64,000 nt of DNA from Burkholderia anthina (GCF_001547525.1 NZ_CM003769.1:434001-498000), one strand, 5' to 3'. Counted from the first letter of the stretch, positions 52,462 through 62,090 are shown. Translations and numbers: made by a program. The notes: generated from the letters alone by a model not told the origin.

Positions 52462-53028
52462 TCAGGACCGCGTTTTCCAGACGGCCTCGACGTCCTCGAG
52501 ACGCGCCCGCGTGTGAAACAGCCGGCTGGCCAGCACGCTGCCCTGGAACGCCGCGTACAGCGTGCGCGCCGCGGTTTCTGGCTCGCCGCTGAACTGCAGC
52601 GTGCCTTCCTTCGCGCCTTGCGCCAACAATGCCGCGAGCCAGCGCTCGTTGGCCGTGAAGAACGCCTGCACAGCCTGCCGCACGTTCTCCGGCAACGTTT
52701 CGATGTCGGACGCGAGCATCCCGCACAGGCAGATCAGGTTGCCGTCGCCGAGCGTGCGACCGAACATCTTCGTGTACAAGCTCAGTTTCACGTCGGCCGG
52801 CAATGCCGGATCGATCGCCCGCACGGCCGCGAGGACTTCGTCGCTGTAGGCCGCCACCGCTTCCAGCACGAGATCGTCCTTCGACGGGAAGTAGTAGTGG
52901 ATGCTCGACGTCTTCACGCCCACCAGGTCGGACAGGTCTCGATAGCTGAAGCCGTTGTAACCGCGCTGCATCATCAGCGTGATCGCGTGGTCGAGAATCT
53001 GTTCGCGGACGGTCGGTTTCGTTTCCAT
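52462..53028 (-). CDS. TetR-family regulator of the ohr-esterase unit
   Basis: A 188-residue TetR protein. HTH NGFSYRDLSDLVGVKTSSIH and then YYFPSKDDLVLEA; a pair of cysteines (LICLCGML, about residues 99-101) in the ligand domain could sense oxidants. It is upstream of ohr on the same strand. Its own promoter holds an exact 22-bp copy of the ohr operator (53038-53059), so it represses itself and ohr (inference). Confidence 0.9.
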   Translation of the reverse strand: METKPTVREQILDHAITLMMQRGYNGFSYRDLSDLVGVKTSSIHYYFPSKDDLVLEAVAAYSDEVLAAVRAIDPALPADVKLSLYTKMFGRTLGDGNLICLCGMLASDIETLPENVRQAVQAFFTANERWLAALLAQGAKEGTLQFSGEPETAARTLYAAFQGSVLASRLFHTRARLEDVEAVWKTRS

Positions 53029-53037
53029 GGGTCTAAC

Positions 53038-53059
53038 TTTATCTACTCATAGATAGATA
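53038..53059. promoter_or_regulatory. TetR operator copy 3 (tetR promoter)
   Basis: Identical over 22 bases to the copy at 52324-52345; 10-31 bases upstream of the tetR start codon, where a bound repressor would block expression. Confidence 0.75.
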
Positions 53060-53312
53060 GTCAAGCATTTTTTTAAGGGCGTGATGGCCCCTCCTTCGAG
53101 CCCGACGCGCAAGTCCGGCGCCGTTTGCCTGGCCGGCGCGGCTTACAACTGGCCTGCAGCACGGTCGAATCGATGCGACACTTGAAACCGGGCCACGCGA
53201 TCGCAACGTCCATCCCCGGGACGGACGTGCCGGCGCACGATGACCGCATCGCTTCCGGCCCCGCCATCATCGGCCCACCCGCTGCGTCGGGCCGCACAAG
53301 GAGAACAAGTCG

Positions 53313-55166
53313 ATGTATTCGTGGTTCGAACGGCGCCTGCCGACTTTCCCGCTCGAAGATCCCGTCACGCCGCCGAAGGGATTCTTCTCGTTCGTCTGGG
53401 CGTGCACGAAAGGCGCGCGCGGCTGGATCCTGCTGATCGCGCTGACGTCGGCCGCGCTGGCCGCTTACGAAGCCGCGCTGTTCGCGATGATGGGGCACGT
53501 CGTCGACTGGCTGTCGTCGTCGACACCGGCCGACTTCGGCGGCCGCCACTTCGGCACGCTCGCCGGTTTCGCGGCGATCCTCGCCGGCAGCGCGCTGCTG
53601 ATCGCACTGCATACGATGGTCAAGCACCAGGTGCTCGCGATCAACTTCCCGATGCGGCTGCGCTGGCTGTTTCACCGGCTGATGCTCGACCAGAGCCTGT
53701 CGTTCTACGCGAACGAATTCGCGGGCCGCGTGACGACCAAGATCATGCAGACCGCGCTCGCGGTGCGCGACGCGCTGTTCATGTCGGTCGACGTCGTGAT
53801 CGGCGTCACCGCGTACCTGATCGGCATCCTCGTGCTCGCCGCGAGCTTCGACTGGCGGCTGATGATTCCGCTCGCGCTGTGGGCGCTCGGCTACGGCGCC
53901 GCGTGCGCGTATTTCGTGCCGCGCCTCGGTGCGGTCGGCAGCCGGCAGGCCGACGCGCGCGCGCTGATGACGGGCCGCATCACCGACGCGTATTCGAACA
54001 TCACGACCGTGAAGCTGTTCTCGCATACGCGGCGCGAAGCCGACCATGCGCGGCGCGCGATGGAAGCGTTCAAGGCGACCGGCGACGCGCAGATGCGGCT
54101 CGTCAGCGCATTCGAGATCGTCAACCACCTGCTGTCGACGCTGCTGTTGATCGGCTCGGCCGGGCTCGCGCTGTATCTGTGGCTGCACGGCGAGGCGAGC
54201 GCGGGCGTCGTCGCGGCCGTGATCGCGATGGCGCTGCGCCTGTCGAGCTATTCGCACTGGATCATGTGGGAAATGACCGAGCTGTTCGAGAACGTCGGCA
54301 CGATCCAGGACGGCATCAACACGCTGACGAAGGTGCGCAGCGTGGTCGACGCGCCCGATGCGAAGCCGCTTACGGTACAGCGCGGCGAGATCGTGTTCGA
54401 CAACGTGCAGTTCGCGCACGAGGACAACGATCGCCCGGTATTCGACGGGCTGAACCTGACGATTCGGCCTGGCGAGCGGATCGGCCTGATCGGCCGCTCG
54501 GGCGCCGGCAAGTCGACGCTCGTGAATCTGCTGCTGCGCTTTTACGACGTGAACGGCGGCACGATCCGGATCGACGGGCAGGACATCGCGCATGTGACGC
54601 AGGACAGCCTGCGCGGCGCGATCGGGATGGTCACGCAGGATACGTCGCTGCTGCACCGGACGATGCGCGAGAACCTGCTGTACGGCCGGCCCGACGCGAC
54701 CGAGCAGGAGATGCACGACGCGGCCGTGCGGGCCGAAGCGTCCGAGTTCATCGAGCGGCTGCGCGATCGGCACGGACGCTTCGGCTACGACGTCGAAGTC
54801 GGCGAGCGCGGCGTGAAGCTGTCGGGGGGCCAGCGGCAGCGCGTCGCGATCGCGCGCGTGATGCTCAAGGACGCGCCGATCCTCGTACTCGACGAAGCGA
54901 CCAGCGCACTCGACTCCGAGGTCGAAGTCGCGATCCAGCGCAGCCTCGACAGCCTGATGAGCGGCAAGACGGTGATCGCGATCGCGCACCGGCTGTCGAC
55001 GATCGCCGCGATGGACCGGCTGATCGTGCTCGACGAAGGGCGCATCGTCGAGGAAGGCACGCACCAGCAGTTGCTGCAGGCGGGTGGCATTTATGCGGCG
55101 CTGTGGGCGCACCAGAGCGGCGGGTTCCTCGGGGAGACGGCGGACGCGGAAAGCGTCGCGCAGTAG
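53313..55166 (+). CDS. ABC transporter, fused permease and ATPase (MsbA-like exporter half)
   Basis: A 617-residue half-transporter. Residues about 35-320 hold six helices of a type I exporter, 360-600 an ATPase with Walker A GRSGAGKST (394-402), signature LSGGQRQR (503-510), Walker B ILVLDEATSAL and H-loop AIAHRLST. It likely works as a homodimer exporting a lipid, drug or peptide. GGAGAA stands before the ATG. No partner gene or peptidase domain was seen. The cargo is unknown. Confidence 0.9.
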   Translation: MYSWFERRLPTFPLEDPVTPPKGFFSFVWACTKGARGWILLIALTSAALAAYEAALFAMMGHVVDWLSSSTPADFGGRHFGTLAGFAAILAGSALLIALHTMVKHQVLAINFPMRLRWLFHRLMLDQSLSFYANEFAGRVTTKIMQTALAVRDALFMSVDVVIGVTAYLIGILVLAASFDWRLMIPLALWALGYGAACAYFVPRLGAVGSRQADARALMTGRITDAYSNITTVKLFSHTRREADHARRAMEAFKATGDAQMRLVSAFEIVNHLLSTLLLIGSAGLALYLWLHGEASAGVVAAVIAMALRLSSYSHWIMWEMTELFENVGTIQDGINTLTKVRSVVDAPDAKPLTVQRGEIVFDNVQFAHEDNDRPVFDGLNLTIRPGERIGLIGRSGAGKSTLVNLLLRFYDVNGGTIRIDGQDIAHVTQDSLRGAIGMVTQDTSLLHRTMRENLLYGRPDATEQEMHDAAVRAEASEFIERLRDRHGRFGYDVEVGERGVKLSGGQRQRVAIARVMLKDAPILVLDEATSALDSEVEVAIQRSLDSLMSGKTVIAIAHRLSTIAAMDRLIVLDEGRIVEEGTHQQLLQAGGIYAALWAHQSGGFLGETADAESVAQ

Positions 55167-55426
55167 GTCGGCCGCCCAGGCGACATGGCGGCCGTCGATC
55201 GTCGGCGAAGGTCGCCGCGATCGCTTTCCCGCCGGCCGGTCGCCCTCGCGCGGTTTCGTACCGACCGACGCCCCCCAGAAAGCCGCGCCGGGCGCCAACC
55301 CGTTGCGCACGCATCCATCGCCGCGCGCCTCATAACGATCCGACAATTTATTGGTTCCCTCGACGATGCGCGGTCCGTATCGTTCACCGATTCGTCAGAC
55401 CAATTGACCAACGGGGGAATCCAATC

Positions 55427-56599
55427 ATGAAACAGATCCGGTCATTCGCGCTGCTCGCACTGCCCGCCGCGCTCGCCACCGCCGGCGCCCATGCACAAAG
55501 CAGTGTCACGCTGTACGGGATCGCAGACGCGGGCATCGCGTACGTCCACAACGCGCAGAACGCGAACGGCAGCAACGCGTCGAGCCTCGTGAAGTTCCGC
55601 AGCGGCAATCTGTCGGGCAGCCGCTGGGGGCTGCGCGGCATCGAGGATCTCGGCAGCGGCCTGTCCGCGCTGTTCCAGCTCGAAAACGGCTTCAACATCG
55701 GCACCGGCGCGCTCGGCCAGGGCCAGCGCGAATTCGGCCGCAAGGCCGTCGTCGGCCTCGCAAGCAGCACGTACGGCACCGTGACGCTCGGCCGCCAGTA
55801 CGATCCGGTCGTCGATCTCGTGCAGGGCCTCACGCAGGACAACTACTTCGGCGGCGTGTTCGCGACGCCGGGCGATCTCGACAACTACGACAACAGTCTG
55901 CGCGTCAGCAACTCGGTGAAATACACGAGCCCGCTGATTTCCGGCTTCCAGTTCGCGGCGCTGTACGGCTTCGGCGGCGTCGCGGGCGCCACCGGCAGCG
56001 GCCGCACGTACAGCTTCGGCGCGAGCTACGCGAACGGGCCGCTGTCGCTCGGCGCCGGCTACTTCTACGCGAACGGCGGCACGACGGTCGCGAACGGCGT
56101 GCGCACGTGGTCGAGCAGCTCGGACACGCTGTTCAACACCGTGATCAACCAGGGCTTCTCGAGCGCGAAGTCGATCCAGATCGTGCGCGTGGCCGGCCAG
56201 TACGTGGCCGGGCCGGCGACCTTCGGCCTCGCGTATTCGAACACGCAATACGGCGCGGACACGCTGTCGGCGTTCAGCCAGAACGCGAAGTTCAACAACG
56301 GTTCGGCGTTCTTCAACTGGCAGTTCTCGCCGGCACTGCGCGCGGGCGTCGGCTACAACTACACGTCGCTAACGGGGCCGGCGTCCGCGCACTACAACCA
56401 GGTCAACCTCGGCGCGGACTATGCACTGTCGAAGCGCACCGATCTGTATGCGCTGTTCGGCTATCAGAAGGCGAGCGGCAACACGCTCAACGCGAGCGGG
56501 GCGACCGTGAAAGCGGCCGCGTCGGTCGGCTCGTACGGCGTGAACTCGGGCACCGATACGCAGGAACTCGCGATCGTCGGCATTCGCCACAAGTTCTGA
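55427..56599 (+). CDS. Gram-negative porin (Burkholderia OmpC/Omp38-like)
   Basis: A 390-residue outer-membrane porin. Signal peptide MKQIRSFALLALPAALATAG with cleavage near AHAQS, then SSVTLYGIADAGIAYVHN, GSRWGLRGIEDLGSGLSALF and FGRKAVVGLASSTYGTVTLGR, the recurring segments of Burkholderia general porins. The C-terminus ends HKF, the terminal Phe needed for outer-membrane insertion. It probably forms a trimeric 16-strand barrel for small solutes. Confidence 0.93.
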   Translation: MKQIRSFALLALPAALATAGAHAQSSVTLYGIADAGIAYVHNAQNANGSNASSLVKFRSGNLSGSRWGLRGIEDLGSGLSALFQLENGFNIGTGALGQGQREFGRKAVVGLASSTYGTVTLGRQYDPVVDLVQGLTQDNYFGGVFATPGDLDNYDNSLRVSNSVKYTSPLISGFQFAALYGFGGVAGATGSGRTYSFGASYANGPLSLGAGYFYANGGTTVANGVRTWSSSSDTLFNTVINQGFSSAKSIQIVRVAGQYVAGPATFGLAYSNTQYGADTLSAFSQNAKFNNGSAFFNWQFSPALRAGVGYNYTSLTGPASAHYNQVNLGADYALSKRTDLYALFGYQKASGNTLNASGATVKAAASVGSYGVNSGTDTQELAIVGIRHKF

Positions 56600-56785
56600 T
56601 CGTCCCGTCGCACGACGCTCGCCGACATCGCGGTCGGCACGCACTTGTACCGGTATTTCGAACGCGATATCGCGCGGCCCGACGTGCCGCATGTCACGGC
56701 GGGGTACGAACGATTGAAGGCGCGACCCGCATATCGCACGCATGTGGTGATGCCGTTCGACGATCCGCGCGGCAAGCTTGCCTGA
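56600..56785 (+). pseudogene. C-terminal remnant of a glutathione S-transferase
   Basis: Directly after the porin stop an open frame reads TLADIAVGTHLYRYFERDIA, RPDVPHVTAGYERLKARPAY, RTHVVMPFDDPRGKLA and stops at 56785. T-L-A-D-I-A-V-G and E-R-L-x-A-R-P-A-Y-x-x-H-V are the end of bacterial glutathione S-transferases. The thioredoxin-like N-terminal domain is missing, so it is a truncated pseudogene, cut at the porin junction. Confidence 0.75.
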
Positions 56786-56878
56786 GCAGGCGACACACCG
56801 GCAGCGTCGTCGCGTCACGCGCGCCCCGCTTGCCGGCTTCCCGCCGCGGTCAGGCATACCGCGGCGGGTTCGAAGCCG

Positions 56879-57343
56879 TTACACCGGTTCGCGCCGGGCG
56901 AGGTAGTGGACAGCCGCTGCCGCGATCCCGAATACCAGATGAGCAATCAGCGTGATCGCGCCGCGAACCGGGATGAACCACGGAAAGATCGCCGTGAACC
57001 CGTACAGGTTCACGCCATACAGGAGGAGCCCGAACGCGCCGCCCGCGAACAGCGCGGCCACGAGCGGCAAACCGCGGATCAGCCGTGCCAGCACGGCCGC
57101 ATAGACGAGCGAAAACGCCGCATGCACGAGCGTCGCCACGCCCATGACCAGCGGATCGAAGCCGCCGGACGCGCCGAGCACGCTTGGCCCCATCACGATC
57201 GCGGCCGTGAGCCGCGCATCGCGCAACAGGTTCCGGACGGCGTCATCGCCGGCGATGGCCCAGAGCAGCAACTCGATGACGGTCGATCCGACCGCCGCGC
57301 CGAACGCTGCCCAGAGAACCGGCACCACGCGCGCTCGTTTCAA
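56879..57343 (-). CDS. Membrane protein of unknown function
   Basis: A 154-residue integral membrane protein with four predicted helices (for example VPVLWAAFGAAVGSTVIELL and LVAALFAGGAFGLLLYGVNL). I recognise no family. It has coding bias like the neighbours and stands alone on the minus strand. Confidence 0.7.
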   Translation of the reverse strand: MKRARVVPVLWAAFGAAVGSTVIELLLWAIAGDDAVRNLLRDARLTAAIVMGPSVLGASGGFDPLVMGVATLVHAAFSLVYAAVLARLIRGLPLVAALFAGGAFGLLLYGVNLYGFTAIFPWFIPVRGAITLIAHLVFGIAAAAVHYLARREPV

Positions 57344-57404
57344 TGCTCGTCCTTATGGCGGGGAAATCGATGCATCGAGCGAAGCCGCCGTGCAAACCGG
57401 TCCG

Positions 57405-58067
57405 CTACGCCCCTTCACAGTCCGACCAGTACGCAAACGGATCGCGATGTTTCGGATAGTGCTCGTCCAGCCATTTCAGCAGCGTCGCCCGCGCATTGTC
57501 CATGTCGGCCTTCAACGACGACGTCGTCAGTTCGTGCAATTCGACGGATTTTTCCCGATCGATCACGAAGCAGTTCCAGTCGGGGCCGTCGAGATCCGGA
57601 TCGTCGGACGCCTTCGACGACTTGCTCCAGCCGAAACGCTTGCGCGCATCGATGTAGTAGCGCGGATGCACCTTCAAATACGACATCTCGCCGCCCTGCA
57701 GGCTGCTCTCGGCGCGCAGCACGTCGCGCTCGTCGACGATCTGCGTGACTTCCGGAAGCCGGCGCGAACGCCATCCGGCAGGCAGCGTCGCCACCGCGCG
57801 GACGCTGTCGTACGTGCCCCACTCGAGGCCCCACGCTTCGGCCATGCGCTTCATGAACGCGTCGGCGCTCGGATAACCGCGCAACTGGATGCGGGTCGAC
57901 AACGTGACTTCGACGCCGCGACCGCCGGATGCGCTCGACACCTCGTCGTCCGTTGCGAACGGATTGCCCGGACGCGGCGATTCGCGCTTCGCGTCCGTGG
58001 GCGCCAGGCCGGAAAAAAGTTGATCCAGCGCCGCACGCGCTTTCGACGATTTGTCTGGTCTATTCAT
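57405..58067 (-). CDS. Unrecognised soluble protein
   Basis: A 220-residue cytoplasmic protein with no recognised domain. The N-terminal 45 residues are charged and Ser/Pro-rich; the rest looks folded with many Trp/Tyr. AAGGGAAC stands before the ATG at 58067. It is 61 bases downstream-to-upstream from the membrane protein on the same strand, so they may be co-transcribed. Confidence 0.65.
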   Translation of the reverse strand: MNRPDKSSKARAALDQLFSGLAPTDAKRESPRPGNPFATDDEVSSASGGRGVEVTLSTRIQLRGYPSADAFMKRMAEAWGLEWGTYDSVRAVATLPAGWRSRRLPEVTQIVDERDVLRAESSLQGGEMSYLKVHPRYYIDARKRFGWSKSSKASDDPDLDGPDWNCFVIDREKSVELHELTTSSLKADMDNARATLLKWLDEHYPKHRDPFAYWSDCEGA

Positions 58068-58287
58068 CGGTTCCCTTTTGTGCAAATTTGAACCCGTATT
58101 GCAATAATTGGTGATTGCCCTGCCGTCGGGCAAAGGCTCGATTCCGCTTCACTGTTCCGCTTCACCGCGGCGATCTCGCCGTTTCCGCGGCTGCATTGTA
58201 ACGATTCGGCGGCTGCGGCCGAACGAACGCGACGGGCGGCCCGCCGCACGCGTGAAGCGCTCGCCTGCGCGAGCCGCCAAGTGCCCC

Positions 58288-59250
58288 CTACCCCAGCGCC
58301 CTGACCATCCGCTCCATCAACGCGAGCACCTCCGGTCGATTCTCGCCCTTCGCATGCACGAAGTGATAGCTGAGCAGCGAATCGACTTCGTGGCGGCTCA
58401 CGCGCACGAGTGCGCTGCGCCGCAGATACGCATCCGCAAGCGGTGTTCGCGCAAGCGCCACGCCCAGTCCCGCTTCGGCCGCCGCCAGCACGAGGTTGTA
58501 ATCCTCGAACCGGCGATCCTGCGCACGCGGCTTGAACGGAATGCCGAGCGCATCGAACCACGTGCGCCAGCCGGTCACGTCGGAATCGTGCAGCAACGGC
58601 ATGTCGAGCAGCGCGGCATCGCCCGTTGCGCGGCGCATCCTGGCCAGTTGCGCGGCGAGCCGCGGATGCGCGACCGGATACAGCCGTTCCGGCATGAACG
58701 GGCGGGTTTCAAGCTGACGCCAGTTGCCGCGCCCGTACCGGATCGACAGATCGGCTTCGCCGCCGGCGATATCCACGTTGCGCAGCTCGATGCCGAGCTC
58801 GATGCGCAGCGCGGGCGCTTCACGCTCGAGCGCAGGCTGCCGCTCCAGCAGCCACAGCTGCGCGAACGCGGGCACCACGCTCATCCGGACCAGCCGCGGC
58901 GTGCGCGGCGAGCGCCACTGATCGGCCGCGCTGTCGATGATCGCGAACGCCTGCTCGATCCGGCCGACGAAGCGCTGCCCGTCCGGCGTCAGGCGCACGC
59001 CGCGCGCATGCCGCTCGAACAGCGCCATCCCGAGCCAGTTTTCCACGGCGGCCACCCGCCGGCTGATCGCGCCGTGCGTGACGCCGGAGACGTCGGCGGC
59101 CGCGAGAAACGAACCCTCGCGCGCGACCGTGCAGACCGTCTCCAGGCTCGCGAGCGGCGGCCGCGGGCCGGGCATCGGGGCGGCCGCCACCGGGCGCGCA
59201 TGCGCTGGACCGTCTGCCCGCCGCGCCGCCGAGCTGTGAGCCATATTCAT
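58288..59250 (-). CDS. LysR-family transcriptional regulator (GcvA-like)
   Basis: A 320-residue LysR protein. After a Pro/Ala-rich leader of about 32 residues comes LASLETVCTVAREGSFLAAA and the recognition part VTHGAISRRVAAVENWLG. It is divergent from the EamA transporter at 59308 with about 57 bases between them and probably regulates it. Start at 59250; an ATG at 59244 is equally possible. Confidence 0.87.
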   Translation of the reverse strand: MNMAHSSAARRADGPAHARPVAAAPMPGPRPPLASLETVCTVAREGSFLAAADVSGVTHGAISRRVAAVENWLGMALFERHARGVRLTPDGQRFVGRIEQAFAIIDSAADQWRSPRTPRLVRMSVVPAFAQLWLLERQPALEREAPALRIELGIELRNVDIAGGEADLSIRYGRGNWRQLETRPFMPERLYPVAHPRLAAQLARMRRATGDAALLDMPLLHDSDVTGWRTWFDALGIPFKPRAQDRRFEDYNLVLAAAEAGLGVALARTPLADAYLRRSALVRVSRHEVDSLLSYHFVHAKGENRPEVLALMERMVRALG

Positions 59251-59307
59251 ATCCGGGTGTTGATCTGTGCGCTAGCTTAGCATCTCGCCACGCCGCACCA
59301 TTACCGC

Positions 59308-60207
59308 ATGAATACGCTTTCGTCACCGACGTCGCGCGGCGCGCGACAACCGCTCGTCGCGGCAGCGGCCGTCGCGTTCACGATCGTCTCGTGGGCGTCC
59401 GCCTTCCCGTTCATCCGGATCGGCCTGCACGGCCTCGCACCGCTGCAGCTCGCGGCCGCGCGCTTCGCGACCGCCGCGTTGCTCGTGATCGCGTGGCTCG
59501 CGTGGCGACGGCCGCCGCTGCCGACGAAAGGCGATGCGTGGCGCTTTCTCGCGTGCGGCCTGCTCGGCATCGCACTCTACAACGCGCTGCTCAATACCGG
59601 CGAGCAAACCGTGTCGGCCGGCGCGGCGAGTTTCATCGTGAACACGTTGCCGATCTTCACCGCGTTGCTGGCCGCCGTGTTTCTGCGCGAGCGCTTCGAT
59701 CGCTGGGGCTGGCTCGGCTCGCTGATCAGCCTGGCCGGCATCGCGGTGATCGCGCAAGGGCAGCCGGGCGGCCTCGTCCTCGGCTCGGGAAGCACGCTGA
59801 TTCTCGGCGCGGCCCTGTGTTCGGCCAGCTATTTCGTGTTGCAGCGGCGGCTGATTCCCGTGTACGGCGCGCTGCCGTGCACCGCATACACGCTGCTGGC
59901 GGGCGCGGCGCTGCTCGCGCCGTGGCTGCCCGGCGCGCTCGTGTCGCTCGGCGGCGGGTCGCGCGATACGGCGCTGGCCGTCGTGGTGCTCGGCGTCTTT
60001 CCCGCCGCGCTCGGTTACGCGACATGGACCTTCGCGCTCGGCTACTTCGGCGCGGCGCGCGCGGCCAGCTTTCTCTACCTGACGCCGGCGGTTGCGACAC
60101 TGCTGTCGATGACGCTGACGGGCGAGCGGCCCGGCATCGCGACGGCGTGCGGCGGCCTGCTGGCGATTGCAGGCGTGACCGTCGTCGCATGGCGCGGACG
60201 GTCGTAG
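59308..60207 (+). CDS. EamA/DMT-family transporter
   Basis: A 299-residue inner-membrane protein with ten helices in two five-helix repeats, each with the EamA pattern (SWASAFPFIRIGLHGLAPLQ; later GYATWTFALGYFGAARAASF and LTPAVATLLS). Such proteins export amino acids or metabolites. It is controlled by the divergent LysR gene (inference). The ribosome-binding site is weak. Confidence 0.9.
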   Translation: MNTLSSPTSRGARQPLVAAAAVAFTIVSWASAFPFIRIGLHGLAPLQLAAARFATAALLVIAWLAWRRPPLPTKGDAWRFLACGLLGIALYNALLNTGEQTVSAGAASFIVNTLPIFTALLAAVFLRERFDRWGWLGSLISLAGIAVIAQGQPGGLVLGSGSTLILGAALCSASYFVLQRRLIPVYGALPCTAYTLLAGAALLAPWLPGALVSLGGGSRDTALAVVVLGVFPAALGYATWTFALGYFGAARAASFLYLTPAVATLLSMTLTGERPGIATACGGLLAIAGVTVVAWRGRS

Positions 60208-60848
60208 GTCGAGATGGCGGCGATTGCGTGGCCGACGCGACGATCCGAAAGCCGAAGCGGGCCGGTCGCGAAAAGCCCCGGTTTCTGCCGAACTGGACGA
60301 ATGGTGCGGTCAGTGCGATCGGCACCCATTCGTTGATGCTGGCGAACCAGACCGTTAGTTGCATAACGACGACTGTCGCTGCCGATGAAGCATGACCATG
60401 CAACCGGATACGCGATTCGCAATTGACCAAACTGTGCAGACAAATCGACCAAACAGTTCCCGATTGACCGCACGTCAGTGTCCATGGCTTCGCCGCGACG
60501 ACCGGCCGAATAATGGATACGGCCGTAAGGCCGACGACAGCGAATCGCAATCCGCAGGCCGCCGCGGCGCACGATTTCCGGTATCCGGAACCTTCGACAT
60601 CCGCGCGCCGGCAAGCGCCGCAACGGCCCGCCACACGGGGCACGGCGGCACGCGGAAGCGGGTTCCGATATATTCATACGAATTGCATCGCGTCAGGCGC
60701 CGGTCCGCCCGCTCGCCCGGGCGGCAGGTCACCCGGCCGGATGCCATGCAAGCGAGCCCGTGACGGGCAGTGAAAATCGTCCGATCGCGCCGGCCGCGGC
60801 CGGCCGGTCGAGACGTCAATAGAAAGACATTCAATTCGGAGATGACAG
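60208..60848. other. Gene-free stretch between the EamA gene and the binding protein
   Basis: About 640 bases with no supported gene. It contains direct repeats at 60423-60457 and presumably the promoter of the binding-protein gene near 60660-60840. I saw no RNA structure. Confidence 0.5.
60423..60457. repeat. Direct repeats T(T/C)GACCAAAC(T/A)GT
   Basis: TTGACCAAACTGT (60423-60435) and TCGACCAAACAGT (60445-60457) are spaced 22 bp apart, two helical turns, with a further TTGACC at 60464. This resembles a tandem regulator site, but no regulator is implied by context. Confidence 0.4.
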
Positions 60849-62003
60849 ATGGAACGAAGCACTGTCGGCATGCGCTGCAAACCCCTGATCACCGTTGCAT
60901 TGGCTGCCGCCGCGTTCGCGGCCGCCTCGGGCGCGATGGCCGATCAAGTGGTGAAGATCGGCAGCGTCGAACCGACGACGGGTGGCATCTCGCACCTCGG
61001 CAAGGACAACGAGAACGGCGCGCGCCTCGCGGTCGAGGAAATCAACGCGAAGGGCCTGACGATCGGCGGCAAGAAGATCACGCTGCAGCTCGACGCGCAG
61101 GATGACGCGGCCGACCCGCGCCAGGCGACGCAGGTGGCGCAGAAGCTCGTCGACGACAAGGTCGTCGCCGTCATCGGCCACCTGAACTCGGGCACGTCGA
61201 TCCCGGCGTCGAAGATCTACAGCGACGCGGGCATCGTGCAGATCTCGCCGTCGGCCACGAACCCGACCTACACGCAGCAAGGCTTCAAGACCACCTACCG
61301 CGTCGTTGCGACCGATGCGCAGCAGGGCCCGGCGCTCGCGAGCTATGCACAGTCGAAGGGCGTGAAGAGCGTCGCGGTGATCGACGATTCGACCGCGTAC
61401 GGCCAGGGCCTCGCGAACGAGTTCGAGAAGAAGGCGAAGGCGCTCGGCCTGAAGGTGCTGTCGCACGACGCGACCAACGACAAGGCGGTGGACTTCCGCG
61501 CGATCCTGACCAAGATCAAGGGCGAGAATCCCGACGCGATCATGTACGGCGGCATGGACGCCACCGGCGGCCCGCTCGCGAAGCAGGCGAAGCAGCTCGG
61601 CCTGCGCGCGAAGATCCTGTCCGGCGACGGCGTGTGCACGGACTCGCTCGCGCAGCTGGCCGGCCCGGCGGCCGACAACGTGCTGTGCTCGCAGGCAGGC
61701 GCTGCGCTCGAGAAGATGCCGGGCGGCGCGGACTTCCTCGCGAAGTACCAGAAACGCTTCAACCAGGGCATCAAGTTCGACGCACCGTTCGCGTATGACG
61801 CGGTCTACATCGCGGTCGACGCGATGAAGCGCGCGAACTCGACCGATCCGGCGAAGATCCTCGCGGCGATGCCGGCGACGAAGTACGACGGCGTGATCGG
61901 CACGACGACGTTCGACTCGAAGGGCGACCTGACGCACGGGATCATCTCGATCTACGGCTACAAGAGCGGCAAGAAGACCTTCCTCGACCAGGTGAAGATG
62001 TAA
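60849..62003 (+). CDS. Branched-chain amino acid-type periplasmic binding protein (LivK-like)
   Basis: A 384-residue secreted receptor of the Leu/Ile/Val-binding family (type I periplasmic fold). Signal peptide with cleavage near AMADQ; then VKIGSVEPTTGGISHLGKDN, GARLAVEEINAKG and IGHLNSGTSIPASKIYSDAG. Two cysteines (GDGVC and NVLCSQ) may pair as in LivJ. GGAG precedes the ATG at 60849. No permease or ATPase genes follow, so it is an orphan receptor. Confidence 0.9.
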   Translation: MERSTVGMRCKPLITVALAAAAFAAASGAMADQVVKIGSVEPTTGGISHLGKDNENGARLAVEEINAKGLTIGGKKITLQLDAQDDAADPRQATQVAQKLVDDKVVAVIGHLNSGTSIPASKIYSDAGIVQISPSATNPTYTQQGFKTTYRVVATDAQQGPALASYAQSKGVKSVAVIDDSTAYGQGLANEFEKKAKALGLKVLSHDATNDKAVDFRAILTKIKGENPDAIMYGGMDATGGPLAKQAKQLGLRAKILSGDGVCTDSLAQLAGPAADNVLCSQAGAALEKMPGGADFLAKYQKRFNQGIKFDAPFAYDAVYIAVDAMKRANSTDPAKILAAMPATKYDGVIGTTTFDSKGDLTHGIISIYGYKSGKKTFLDQVKM

Positions 62004-62008
62004 CCCCA

Positions 62009-62056
62009 CGCGGCGCCGGCACGACGGGAACGCCACCCGTCGACGCCGGCGCCGCG
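62009..62056. terminator. Strong stem-loop after the LivK-like gene
   Basis: A 12-bp outer stem (62009-62020 with 62045-62056) and a 7-bp inner stem (62022-62028 with 62036-62042) right after the stop codon. There is no T-run; probably a transcript-stabilising or factor-dependent terminator. Confidence 0.5.
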
Positions 62057-62090
62057 CGGGCCGAATGCCGATTCACGGAGACGAAGCATC

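Noticed and set aside
53073..53300. Minus-strand peptide with AIAWPGFKCRIDSTVL between tetR and the ABC gene
   Set aside because: No start, no known family, and the stretch is the leader of the ABC gene.
53073..55346. 757-codon minus-strand frame over the ABC exporter
   Set aside because: Antisense of a clear ABC transporter; biased composition and no motif.
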